Source of the DNA: Comamonas koreensis
Lineage (GTDB): Bacteria; Pseudomonadota; Gammaproteobacteria; Burkholderiales; Burkholderiaceae_C
Length of the DNA: 64,000 nt
Direction of reading: 5' to 3'
Assembly (NCBI RefSeq): GCF_021026195.1
Contig: NZ_JAJNCT010000010.1
Span: 1-64,000 of the forward strand
Part shown: positions 13,591 through 21,704 of the stretch, piece by piece
How the letters are laid out: the number at the start of each line of letters is the position of its first letter
Position numbering within the stretch: position 1 is the first letter of the stretch
The notes under the pieces: model-generated
What the model was told of the DNA's origin: nothing
What the model saw: only the letters and a program-made list of their open reading frames with translations
Databases searched by the model: none
Position numbers and translations under genes: made by a program

Positions 13591-13629
13591 ATGTCAAGGT
13601 GGTGCTCTAACCAGCTGAGCTACGCGCCT
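13553..13629 (-). tRNA. tRNA-Val (GAC), site of prophage integration
   Basis: 77-nt cloverleaf read on the minus strand. The acceptor stem is AGGCGCG/CGCGCCT, and the anticodon stem CCACC/GGTGG encloses loop TTGACAT, giving anticodon GAC. The T arm is GTTGG-TTCGAAT-CCAAT, and CCA is encoded at the 3' end (13555-13553). The 3' end faces the integrase gene 75 bases away, as expected when a phage inserts at a tRNA 3' half and restores it. Confidence 0.95.
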
Positions 13630-13712
13630 GTCGTTGAAGACTCAAATTATAGCCAGAAAAAACGGCCTGAATGGAAAGTTGAGGCTTTTTTTGAAAATAG
13701 TGCTTTTCAGCC

Positions 13713-15953
13713 CTATTTCCGGCGCACCGAGCGCACGCCCGATACCGTCGCCACAGAGGCCAGCACCTTGGCCAGCTTGCCCGAATCCGAGACCTCTACC
13801 GTGAACGTCATCCAGGCCGTGCCCTTGACGGACTGGGTCTGCACACCGATCACATTCGTCTTGTCCCGCGCGAAAAGCTCAGAGATATCGCGCAGCAGAC
13901 CTTGGCGGTCGTGCGCCTCCACCGCCACATCAACAGGGTAGACGGCTTCGGCCGATCGCTGACCGCTGGTGGGCAACCCCCACTCCACATCAATACTGCG
14001 CTCCGGGTTGCGCGCGCACATTTCCCGGAAGTTGCTGCAATCGTGGCGGTGCACGCTGACCCCTTTGCCGCGCGTGACGAAACCGCCGATGCGATCGGGC
14101 GGCGCGGGCTTGCAGCATTTGGCCAGTTGGGTCATCAGCGAATCGACACCTACGACCAGCACCCCGCCCTTGCCCGAGCCTTCGGTCGCCTTGCGTGGGC
14201 GGCTCAGCACCAGGTCATCATCGGCCTGCACCGGCTCGGGGGGACGCAGAATGTTCTCAATGGTGCGCAACGACAGCTCGTCCTTGCCCACTACTTCAAA
14301 CAATGCCTCTGCGGTTTTGAAGCCGAGCTGGTCCGCCAGGTCGTCGTGCTTGAGCGCCGTCTTGCCTTCGCGCTGCAGCAGCTTCTCGACCAGCTCGCGG
14401 CCACGGCTTACCGTTTCATGCATCACCTGGGCATTGAACCAGGCACGTACCTTGGCTTTGGCGCGGGAGCTGACCAGGTAGCCCAGCTCGGCATTGAGCC
14501 AGTCGCGCGATGGCCGCCCTTCCTTGACAGAGACCACCTCCACCGTCTGCCCGTTTTGCAGCGGCGTGTTGAGCGGCACCATCTGGCCATCGACCTTGGC
14601 ACCCCGGCAACGGTGGCCCAGATCGGTGTGGACCGAGTAGGCAAAGTCCACCGGAGTGGCGCCCTGGGGCAGCTCGATCACCGCCGCATTGGGCGTCAGC
14701 ACATAGATATGGTCGTCAAACAGCCCGCTGTCCTGGGTCTGGCCGACCATGTCCTTGCGCCAGGCCAGCAGCTGGCGCAGCACCGCGATCTTGGCGTCGT
14801 AGTCGCTGGTCGCAGATACGCCGGCATAGCCCTTCGTGCCCGCCTCTTTATAGGCCCAGTGGGCGGCCACACCGTTTTCGGCATGGTCGTGCATGGCCTG
14901 GGTGCGGATCTGAATCTCGATGGCCTTGCCGTGCTCGTCCCGCACCACCGTATGCAGTGACTGGTAGCCGTTGGGCTTGGGCTTGGCAATGTAGTCGTCA
15001 AACTCCGACTCCACCGGGCTGAAGGCCTCATGCACAAAGGACAGGGCCGCATAGCAGTCCTTGACCGAGGGCACCACCACGCGCAGCGCGCGGATGTCGA
15101 AGAGCTGGTCAAAGCCCAGCGACTTGCCGCGCATCTTCTTGATGATGCTGTAGATATGTTTGGGGCGTCCTGCCACGGTCGCGCTGATGCTGTGCGCACG
15201 CAGGTCGGATTCAAGGCGCTCGCGCAGGCCCACCATGTAGAGCTCGCGCTCCACCCGGGTCTCGTCCAGCAGCTTGGCGATCTTCTTATAGGTATCGGGC
15301 TCCAGAAAGCGGAAGGCCAGGTCTTCCAGCTCCCACTTGATCTGCCAGATACCCAGGCGGTTGGCCAGCGGTGCAAAAACCTGCAGGCTCTCGCGCGCCA
15401 CGGCGGGCGATACGGGGCCCTTGGTGGCCGCATACCAGCGCAAGGTCTGCAGGCGTGATGTCAGGCGCAGCATCACCACACGCAAGTCGCGCGAGAACGC
15501 CAGCAGCATCTTGCGGATGTTCTCGGTCTGGGTAGCCGGGTCGTCGACCAGGTGGCCGGCATCGGCCTGGCGCGCCTGGGCCTGCACCTTCATCAGCGCC
15601 ACGGTTTCCACCGCCAGCACCGCATAGCTCTCGCCAAAGGCCTTGCCGATGACTTCGCGCGGCTTGTTCAGCTGCTCGCTGGTGTGCACCAGGTAAGCGG
15701 CCGCCTGCATGGCTTCGGAGCCACCAATATGCTTGAGGATGGCTGCGACGGCATCGGCGTGCTGCAGTGCGTTCTCACCAGTGTCCAGGGTCTCTTCGGC
15801 GATCAGCGGTACGGAAAAAGCGCGGGCCCGGGCCAGCACGTTGTCTTGCATCGGCAGAGCATTGGCAGTGGCAGCCACCAGCGGGGAGACTGGCTCTGGG
15901 GGAAGATGTTCCGCGCCTGGCGCGGGCTGAGCGACTGCCGTAAGACTTTTCAT
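13713..15953 (-). CDS. relA: GTP pyrophosphokinase RelA ((p)ppGpp synthetase)
   Basis: 746-residue stringent-response enzyme that makes (p)ppGpp from ATP and GTP/GDP on stalled ribosomes. The N-terminal HD-like domain (about 60-190) is degenerate: where hydrolases have a His-Asp pair this protein has YLVHTSEQL. The synthetase domain (about 235-370) carries FDIRALRVVV and the EFDDYIAKPKPNGY motif (317-330). The acidic EFDD signature marks RelA rather than the SpoT/Rel type. A TGS domain follows (about 415-475), then a CC/zinc-finger-like region (CCKPAPPDRIGG) and a C-terminal ACT domain (about 675-746). It is the first host gene past the tRNA. Confidence 0.95.
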   Translation of the reverse strand: MKSLTAVAQPAPGAEHLPPEPVSPLVAATANALPMQDNVLARARAFSVPLIAEETLDTGENALQHADAVAAILKHIGGSEAMQAAAYLVHTSEQLNKPREVIGKAFGESYAVLAVETVALMKVQAQARQADAGHLVDDPATQTENIRKMLLAFSRDLRVVMLRLTSRLQTLRWYAATKGPVSPAVARESLQVFAPLANRLGIWQIKWELEDLAFRFLEPDTYKKIAKLLDETRVERELYMVGLRERLESDLRAHSISATVAGRPKHIYSIIKKMRGKSLGFDQLFDIRALRVVVPSVKDCYAALSFVHEAFSPVESEFDDYIAKPKPNGYQSLHTVVRDEHGKAIEIQIRTQAMHDHAENGVAAHWAYKEAGTKGYAGVSATSDYDAKIAVLRQLLAWRKDMVGQTQDSGLFDDHIYVLTPNAAVIELPQGATPVDFAYSVHTDLGHRCRGAKVDGQMVPLNTPLQNGQTVEVVSVKEGRPSRDWLNAELGYLVSSRAKAKVRAWFNAQVMHETVSRGRELVEKLLQREGKTALKHDDLADQLGFKTAEALFEVVGKDELSLRTIENILRPPEPVQADDDLVLSRPRKATEGSGKGGVLVVGVDSLMTQLAKCCKPAPPDRIGGFVTRGKGVSVHRHDCSNFREMCARNPERSIDVEWGLPTSGQRSAEAVYPVDVAVEAHDRQGLLRDISELFARDKTNVIGVQTQSVKGTAWMTFTVEVSDSGKLAKVLASVATVSGVRSVRRK

Positions 15954-15989
15954 GTTGTCACCACCATCACACCCCCTCCGGGGCGTGCG

Positions 15990-16925
15990 CTACGCACCGC
16001 ATAAAAAAGCCAGCACTGCAGCCGTTTGATCAAAAGATACCAAGGTGGGGGCATGGCCGACACCGGCAAACTCCACCACCCGCGCCCTGGGGCCGCGTTC
16101 TGCCATAGATTGGGCCGTTTGGGCAGAAAGCAAGTCTGAATCTGCGCCGCGCAGCACCAAGGTGACAGCGTCGATCTGCTCGTACAGGCGCCACAGCAAT
16201 TGCTCGCCAGCGGCAGCCATCTCAGGCGTCATCGCCTGCATGGGCTGCGCAATGGCCGGGTCATAGTGCAAGCGCACACTGCCGCCCGCTTCGGGCCGCA
16301 GCATCGGGCGCGACAGCGCCAGCCATTCCTCATCACTGTGCGGGCCAAAACCTTTGGAGAGCTGGCCCATGGCCGCCACCGCTTCCTGCTCGGAGCCATA
16401 CAGCATGTGCTGGCCCACATAGCTGCCAATGCGCGCCAGTGCCGAGGGCTCGATGGTCGGCCCCACATCATTCAGTACCAAACGGCGAACAGGTGCGGGC
16501 ATCAGCGGCCGGATGCTCGGCTCGCCCGCCAGGCCGATGCCGATAAGACCGCCCATGCTGGTACCCACCCAATCGAGCTTGCCAATGGGTGCCGCGCGGT
16601 GTACCTGCTGCAGCATCGCCAGCATGTCGGCCACATACAAGGGCACCTGGTAGCCGGCGGGGTCCTCCAGCCAATCGCTGTAGCCGCGGCCCACCACGTC
16701 GGGGCAGATCACCCGCGCCTGCAACGCCAGTTGCCGTGCCAGCACATCAAAATCACGCCCTTGCCGGGTCAGGCCATGGGCGCACACGATCACATGCGGG
16801 TGGTTCAGATCCCCGGTGTCGTTCCACTCCCAATACGCCATCCGGTGCGTGGCACCCTGGCGACCCGTGTCCGTATTCCCCGCCACCGCACAGGTGACAT
16901 ACTGCAAGCGTGGATCTTGGTACAT
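15990..16925 (-). CDS. Alpha/beta hydrolase
   Basis: 311 residues from ATG 16925, which has AGAGGGG just upstream; the open frame continues further but without a good start. The fold is supported by the oxyanion region (CAHGLTRQGRDFD), the nucleophile elbow GTSMGG and the late His in VGHAPTLVSF. The gene is head-to-head with 3-hydroxybutyrate dehydrogenase, 113 bases between starts. A role in degrading PHB oligomers or a related ester is possible from that context but is not shown by sequence. Confidence 0.85.
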   Translation of the reverse strand: MYQDPRLQYVTCAVAGNTDTGRQGATHRMAYWEWNDTGDLNHPHVIVCAHGLTRQGRDFDVLARQLALQARVICPDVVGRGYSDWLEDPAGYQVPLYVADMLAMLQQVHRAAPIGKLDWVGTSMGGLIGIGLAGEPSIRPLMPAPVRRLVLNDVGPTIEPSALARIGSYVGQHMLYGSEQEAVAAMGQLSKGFGPHSDEEWLALSRPMLRPEAGGSVRLHYDPAIAQPMQAMTPEMAAAGEQLLWRLYEQIDAVTLVLRGADSDLLSAQTAQSMAERGPRARVVEFAGVGHAPTLVSFDQTAAVLAFLCGA

Positions 16926-17038
16926 GGCCCCTCTTATATAGATGAACGCAGCGCTACCAGGCAAACCGTGGCTGGGGTTTGCCTTAGGATGGATACATGC
17001 GTTTGCATGAATACTAACCGAGTAACTGGAGATATTGG

Positions 17039-17827
17039 ATGTTGAAAGCAAAAACAGCGCTCGTCACCGGATCGACGAGCGGTATCGGACTGGGGATAGC
17101 CAAGGCGCTGGCGCGCCAGGGTGCCAACATCATCTTGAACGGCTTTGGCGATTCCGAAGGTCCGCTCAAGGAAGTGCAAGACCTCATCACCAGCAGTGGC
17201 TCGGGTGCCCGCGTGGGCTATCACGGTGCTGACATGAGCAAGGCCGCCGACATCGAGGCCATGTTTGCCTATGCGGCGCAGACCTTTGGCCAGGTAGACA
17301 TTCTCGTCAACAACGCCGGCATCCAGCATGTGGCCAATGTGCAGGATTTTCCGGTGGAGCGCTGGGACGCCATCATCGCCATCAACCTCACCAGTGCCTT
17401 CCACACCAGCCGACTGGCATTGCCGGCCATGCAGAAGGCGGGCTGGGGCCGCATCATCAATATCGCCTCGGTCCATGGCCTCGTTGGCTCGGCCGGCAAA
17501 TCGGCCTATGTCTCAGCCAAGCACGGCATTGTGGGCCTCACCAAGGTGACCGCGCTGGAGAACGCCGCCAGCGGCATCACCTGCAATGCCATCTGCCCAG
17601 GCTGGGTGCTCACGCCGCTGGTGCAAAAGCAGGTCGATGCCAAGGCCGCGCAAATGAATGTCAGCAATGAAGAAGCCAAGAAACTGCTGCTCGGTGAGAA
17701 AGAGCCATCGATGCAGTTCACCACGCCCGAGGAGCTGGGTGAGCTGGCGGTGTTCTTCTGCTCGCCCGCAGCCAACAACGTGCGCGGCGTGGCCTGGAAC
17801 ATGGATGGAGGCTGGGTCGCGCAATAA
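17039..17827 (+). CDS. bdhA: 3-Hydroxybutyrate dehydrogenase (SDR family)
   Basis: 262 residues, the usual length. It oxidises (R)-3-hydroxybutyrate to acetoacetate with NAD+, a step in using stored poly-3-hydroxybutyrate. The SDR hallmarks are present: TGSTSGIG nucleotide-binding motif (10-17), NNAG, the catalytic Ser in IASVHGL, and YVSAKHG with catalytic Tyr and Lys. The C-terminal part (QKQVDAKAAQMNVSNEEAKK in two steps, then WNMDGGW) is typical of this enzyme. GGAG lies ahead of the ATG and a terminator follows. Confidence 0.92.
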   Translation: MLKAKTALVTGSTSGIGLGIAKALARQGANIILNGFGDSEGPLKEVQDLITSSGSGARVGYHGADMSKAADIEAMFAYAAQTFGQVDILVNNAGIQHVANVQDFPVERWDAIIAINLTSAFHTSRLALPAMQKAGWGRIINIASVHGLVGSAGKSAYVSAKHGIVGLTKVTALENAASGITCNAICPGWVLTPLVQKQVDAKAAQMNVSNEEAKKLLLGEKEPSMQFTTPEELGELAVFFCSPAANNVRGVAWNMDGGWVAQ

Positions 17828-17869
17828 GGCGGGCTGTAACGGTCGGGGCCTTGAGCTCCTTACATCTAC

Positions 17870-17892
17870 AAGGCGCGCAAGCGCCTTTTTTC
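17870..17892 (+). terminator. Terminator after bdhA
   Basis: Stem AAGGCGC/GCGCCTT with a GCAA tetraloop followed by a run of T. Confidence 0.85.
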
Positions 17893-18039
17893 CCGCCTCA
17901 AACCATCCATGCATTAAACGCATAAATATGAAACATTTTTGAAAGCTAGCCTTCCGCCTTCTTAAAAAACGGTTATTTCCGCAAAAAATGCAGGAAAAAT
18001 TCGATTTATTGCGTGAGAAACGACCTCCTAGACTGCATA

Positions 18040-18127
18040 TGTAACGCAAACTTTGTAACCATGGGTCAAAAAACGGGTCGGAGTTGCGCATTTTTCGCAA
18101 AAACCGGTCAAAATGTAAAAGTTACAT
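18040..18127 (+). promoter_or_regulatory. TGTAAC/GTTACA motifs upstream of ompR
   Basis: TGTAAC occurs at 18040-18045 and 18054-18059, and ATGTAA-AAG-TTACAT forms a palindrome at about 18113-18127, 13 bases before the ribosome-binding site. These resemble the GTAAC half-sites bound by OmpR, so autoregulation is plausible. The rest of the 17893-18148 intergenic stretch is AT-rich and holds no gene I can support. Confidence 0.45.
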
Positions 18128-18148
18128 ATCAACCGGAGGACTCCACCC

Positions 18149-18880
18149 ATGGTTACCGCAACCAATCGCGTCGACAAAATCTTGGTCGTTGATGATGACG
18201 CACGTATCCGTGATCTGCTGCGCCGCTATCTGTCGCATGAAGGCTTTGAAGTCATGATTGCCGAGGATGGCAAGGGCCTGCAGCGCATCCTGCTGCGCGA
18301 AACGGTGGATCTGATCGTGCTTGATTTGATGATGCCCGGTGAAGACGGCCTGTCCATCTGCCGCCGCCTGCGCGCCAGCAATGACCGCACCCCGATCATC
18401 ATGCTGACCGCCAAGGGTGAGGATGTCGACCGCATCGTGGGTCTGGAAGTCGGCGCCGATGACTACATCGGCAAGCCCTTCAACCCGCGTGAATTGCTGG
18501 CCCGTATCCATGCGGTGCTGCGCCGCCGCCCACCGCAGGAAGCGCCCGGCGCCCCCTCGGGCGAGAACGAAGTGGTCAACTTCGGCCCCTTCACCTTCGA
18601 CATGAGCACCCGCGTGCTGACCAAGGATGGCGAAGAGCTGCCCCTGACCACCGGCGAATTCGCGATGCTCAAGACCCTGGTGCGCCACCCGCGCCAGCCG
18701 CTGTCGCGTGAAAAGCTGGCTCTGCTGGCCCGTGGCCGTGAGTTCGAGCCCTTTGACCGCAGTCTGGACGTGCAGGTATCGCGTCTGCGCAAGCTGGTCG
18801 AGGTCGATCCTGCCGCGCCGCGCTACATCCAGACCGTCTGGGGCGTGGGCTATGTGTTCGTACCCGATGGTGCCAACTGA
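18149..18880 (+). CDS. ompR: OmpR-family response regulator
   Basis: 243 residues. Receiver domain 9-125 has the acidic pocket VVDDDAR, phosphoacceptor Asp59 (VLDLMMPGEDG), MLTAKGE and the conserved Lys in GKPFNPREL. The winged-helix domain (about 145-240) ends in YIQTVWGVGYVFVPDG. GGAGG lies ahead of the ATG. It is followed by a histidine kinase of the EnvZ type, so it is the OmpR of an osmolarity or envelope-stress pair. A strong hairpin separates the two genes, so part of the transcripts may end between them. Confidence 0.93.
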   Translation: MVTATNRVDKILVVDDDARIRDLLRRYLSHEGFEVMIAEDGKGLQRILLRETVDLIVLDLMMPGEDGLSICRRLRASNDRTPIIMLTAKGEDVDRIVGLEVGADDYIGKPFNPRELLARIHAVLRRRPPQEAPGAPSGENEVVNFGPFTFDMSTRVLTKDGEELPLTTGEFAMLKTLVRHPRQPLSREKLALLARGREFEPFDRSLDVQVSRLRKLVEVDPAAPRYIQTVWGVGYVFVPDGAN

Positions 18881-18903
18881 TTCTTGAACAGCTTCACACC
18901 TAA

Positions 18904-18938
18904 AACCGCCCCAGCCTGGCTGCGGGGCGGTTTTTTTA
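18904..18938 (+). terminator. Terminator between ompR and envZ
   Basis: Stem AACCGCCCC/GGGGCGGTT with an 11-base loop followed by seven T. It would attenuate transcription into envZ. Confidence 0.8.
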
Positions 18939-19043
18939 TACCCCCATTGCGCGGCACGGCATGGTGTCACGCCCGCTTTACAGCGAGAATATAGAGGCAT
19001 TACCAGCCTCTATTGATCCGACTTTTCTATACGCACACGGTCC

Positions 19044-20561
19044 ATGGCTCCCACCCCCGTCAACGAAGCCGACCAGTCCGGTCTGGCCCCCCTGGAAGGC
19101 AGCGCCGCAGCGGCCGCGCACAGCAACAAGCGCACCCGTGTCGGCCTCAACCTGTTTTGGCGCACCTTCTTTTTGCTCGCCATTCTGCTGACGGGCAGCA
19201 TCCTCGCCTGGGTGCAGACCCTGCGCTCGCTGGAGACGGAACCCCGCGCCATCCAGACAGCCCAGCAGATCGCCTCGCTGGTCAACCTGAGCCGCGCCGC
19301 GTTGATGCATTCCGATGCCATCGCCCGCGTCTCGCTGGTCAAGACCATGGCCGACCAGGAAGGCGTGCGCATCGTGCCGCGCGAGCCCAAGGATGTGTAC
19401 GAGTCCATCGACAACTCCACCCCGCTGGGCGCGCGCCTGACGCAGGAAGTCACCAAACGCCTGGGCCCCAGCACCATTGTGGCCAGCAGCGTCAATGGCG
19501 AAGAAGGCCTGTGGGTGGGCTTTACCATCGATGGCGACCAGAACTGGTTCCTGATCGAGCCCTCGCGCTTCAACCCGGCCGGCGGCAAAACGTGGCTGGT
19601 GTGGGTGCTGACCGCTGCGGCGCTGTCGTTGGCCGGTGCGGCGGTGATTGCGGGTCTCATCAACCGGCCGCTCAAGCAGCTGTCTAGCGCCACCAACCGG
19701 CTGCGCGAAGGCGATTTTGCCGCCCAGCTCGACGAAGACGCGGTCACCAGCGAAATCCGCGAGGTGAACATCGGCTTCAACCGCATGAGCGAGCGCCTGT
19801 CCAAGCTGGAGCAAGACCGTGCCGTCATGCTTGCCGGCATCTCACACGACTTGCGCACGCCACTGGCCCGGCTGCGGCTGGAGACCGAGATGAGCGTGTT
19901 CGACCAGGTCGCGCGCGAGCACATGGTGGCCGACATCGTGCAGCTCGATGCCACCATCGACAAGTTCCTCGACTACGCCCGTCCCGACCATGCCGCCAAG
20001 CTCGCCCCCGTCAATGTCTACGGCGTCGTGTCCTCATGCGTCTATGCGGTGCAAGACCACCAGGAGCTGCAGGTGCACATGAAGGTGCCCGAAGAGCTGA
20101 TGGTCAACGCCGATGAGATCGAACTCTCACGGGTGCTGTCCAACGTGCTGGAGAACGCACGCCGCTATGGCAAGACACCGGGCGCCTCGCACACCCGCGT
20201 CGACATCACCGTCAAGTTCAGCGAAAGCACGGTCACCATCCGCATGCGCGACCATGGTCCGGGCGTCTCCAAGGACCAGCTGAGCAGTCTGACCAAGCCG
20301 TTTTACCGTGGCGACACCGCCCGTACCGCTGCGGCCGGCGCAGGCCTGGGCCTGTCGATCGTCGAGAAAACCGTGCAACGCATGGGCGGGCGCTTGAGCA
20401 TGGTCAATGCCTCGGACGGCAGCACGGGCCTCGTCACCAGCATCTACCTGCGCCGCGCGCCCGACCAGGCCATTGGCAAAGAACCCAAGCGCCGCCTGCT
20501 GCGCCCGCAGATCAAGCGGCATTTGCCTGGCGCCCCGACCAACCTGGCGGATTTGCAGTAA
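19044..20561 (+). CDS. envZ: EnvZ-type sensor histidine kinase
   Basis: 505-residue inner-membrane kinase partner of OmpR. Membrane helices lie at about 40-58 and 183-205 and enclose a periplasmic domain of about 125 residues. A HAMP domain follows (about 206-258), then the dimerisation/phosphoacceptor helix with His268 (SHDLRTPLARLRLE) and the ATPase domain with N box (NVLENARRYG), D box (DHGPGV) and G box (GAGLGLSIV). The C-terminal 40 residues are a basic extension beyond the ATPase domain. Confidence 0.92.
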   Translation: MAPTPVNEADQSGLAPLEGSAAAAAHSNKRTRVGLNLFWRTFFLLAILLTGSILAWVQTLRSLETEPRAIQTAQQIASLVNLSRAALMHSDAIARVSLVKTMADQEGVRIVPREPKDVYESIDNSTPLGARLTQEVTKRLGPSTIVASSVNGEEGLWVGFTIDGDQNWFLIEPSRFNPAGGKTWLVWVLTAAALSLAGAAVIAGLINRPLKQLSSATNRLREGDFAAQLDEDAVTSEIREVNIGFNRMSERLSKLEQDRAVMLAGISHDLRTPLARLRLETEMSVFDQVAREHMVADIVQLDATIDKFLDYARPDHAAKLAPVNVYGVVSSCVYAVQDHQELQVHMKVPEELMVNADEIELSRVLSNVLENARRYGKTPGASHTRVDITVKFSESTVTIRMRDHGPGVSKDQLSSLTKPFYRGDTARTAAAGAGLGLSIVEKTVQRMGGRLSMVNASDGSTGLVTSIYLRRAPDQAIGKEPKRRLLRPQIKRHLPGAPTNLADLQ

Positions 20562-20651
20562 GGCGGCTCGCTGGCCAGCGGCGCACCGGCCGCTGGCACA
20601 ATGCCCTGTCTGTGCATAGAATGCAGGCACCTCGTTGTGCTAGGAGTTGAC

Positions 20652-21047
20652 ATGCAAGCCCAGTGCCTTTGCGGTGCGGTCCATGTGACTGCCCCGACCG
20701 TCCAGGATGTCCATGTATGCCATTGCAGCATGTGCAGGCGTTGGAGCGAGGGCCCCGCCTTTACCCTGCATGGCGGCACCGAGGTGGAGCTGACAGGCCC
20801 CGTCACCCGCTATGCCTCGTCTCCCTGGGCGGAACGCGCCTTTTGCAGCCACTGTGGCACGCATCTGTTCTACCGCCTGCTGGCCACGAACGAGCATTTT
20901 CTGTCGGCGGGCCTGTTTCAGGATGAGGATGGCATGCAGCTGGCATCGCAGATATTCATCGACGAAAAACCGGCCTACTACGACCTGGCCAACGACACGC
21001 CCAAGCTCACCGGGGCGCAAGTCTTGGCGCAGTACGAAGTGACCTGA
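20652..21047 (+). CDS. GFA-family zinc-binding protein
   Basis: 131 residues from ATG 20652, with AGGAG six bases upstream. The cysteine pattern CLCGAV, CHCSMCRRW and FCSHCGTHL is that of the GFA/CENP-V fold (glutathione-dependent formaldehyde-activating enzyme family), which binds zinc. The substrate of this member cannot be told; many family members act on S-hydroxymethylglutathione or are uncharacterised. Confidence 0.85.
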   Translation: MQAQCLCGAVHVTAPTVQDVHVCHCSMCRRWSEGPAFTLHGGTEVELTGPVTRYASSPWAERAFCSHCGTHLFYRLLATNEHFLSAGLFQDEDGMQLASQIFIDEKPAYYDLANDTPKLTGAQVLAQYEVT

Positions 21048-21070
21048 GAATACGCCTTCACAGCGGCGAC

Positions 21071-21104
21071 GATGACCGCCTCTGGCAGGCCGTCATCCTT
21101 TCTT
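21071..21104 (+). terminator. Probable terminator after the GFA-family gene
   Basis: Arms GATGACCGCC and GGCCGTCATC pair at nine of ten positions, followed by CTTTCTT. It also lies just past the ispF stop on the other strand. Confidence 0.5.
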
Positions 21105-21117
21105 GCCAACGCTTGAC

Positions 21118-21612
21118 TTAGGCCTGCTCGCCAGCCCGCACCAGCAGCACCACCGCACGCGCCTCCATGGCCGCGCCCTGGCCCACCGGGCCCATCTTCT
21201 CGGCCGTCTTGGCTTTCACATTGACCTGGGATTCATCAATGCCCAAGGTCTTGGCAATATTGGCGCGCATCGCCGGTATATGCGGCGCCAGCTTGGGTGC
21301 CTGGGCGATCACGGTGCTGTCGACATTGTTGACCTGCCAGCCCTTGGCCGCGACGCGGCGCATGGCCTCGGCCAGCAGCACGGCCGAATCGGCCCCCCGG
21401 AAAGCGGCATCGGTATCGGGAAAATGCGATCCGATATCGCCCATACCAGCGGCGCCCACCAAGGCATCGGTGATCGCATGCAGCAGCACATCGGCATCCG
21501 AATGGCCCAGCAGGCCCGTGGTGTGCGGCACCTTGATGCCGCCCAAAACCAAGTCGCGCCCGGGCACCAGCGCATGAATATCCCAACCCTCACCAATGCG
21601 CATTTGCAGCAT
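21118..21612 (-). CDS. ispF: 2-C-methyl-D-erythritol 2,4-cyclodiphosphate synthase
   Basis: About 164 residues. IspF cyclises CDP-methylerythritol 2-phosphate in the MEP isoprenoid pathway. The metal-binding and active-site signatures are present: GEGWDIHAL near the start, [15 protein letters not shown] and the C-terminal [19 protein letters not shown] lies six bases before ATG 21612; an ATG six bases further up sits on the ribosome-binding site. It lies 92 bases downstream of ispD on the same strand. Confidence 0.95.
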   Translation of the reverse strand: MLQMRIGEGWDIHALVPGRDLVLGGIKVPHTTGLLGHSDADVLLHAITDALVGAAGMGDIGSHFPDTDAAFRGADSAVLLAEAMRRVAAKGWQVNNVDSTVIAQAPKLAPHIPAMRANIAKTLGIDESQVNVKAKTAEKMGPVGQGAAMEARAVVLLVRAGEQA

Positions 21613-21660
21613 TTGCATCCCTTATCTAGTCCATCTACATCACCCCGCAGTGCAAGCCAC

Positions 21661-21687
21661 TGCCAAACCTTCACGCGAGGGTTTGGC
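21661..21687. repeat. Perfect hairpin in the ispD-ispF gap
   Basis: TGCCAAACC and GGTTTGGCA form a 9-bp stem around a 9-base loop. There is no T-run, so it is not an ordinary terminator; it might stabilise or process the ispDF message. Confidence 0.5.
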
Positions 21688-21704
21688 AACGCATCACCGG
21701 GGAA

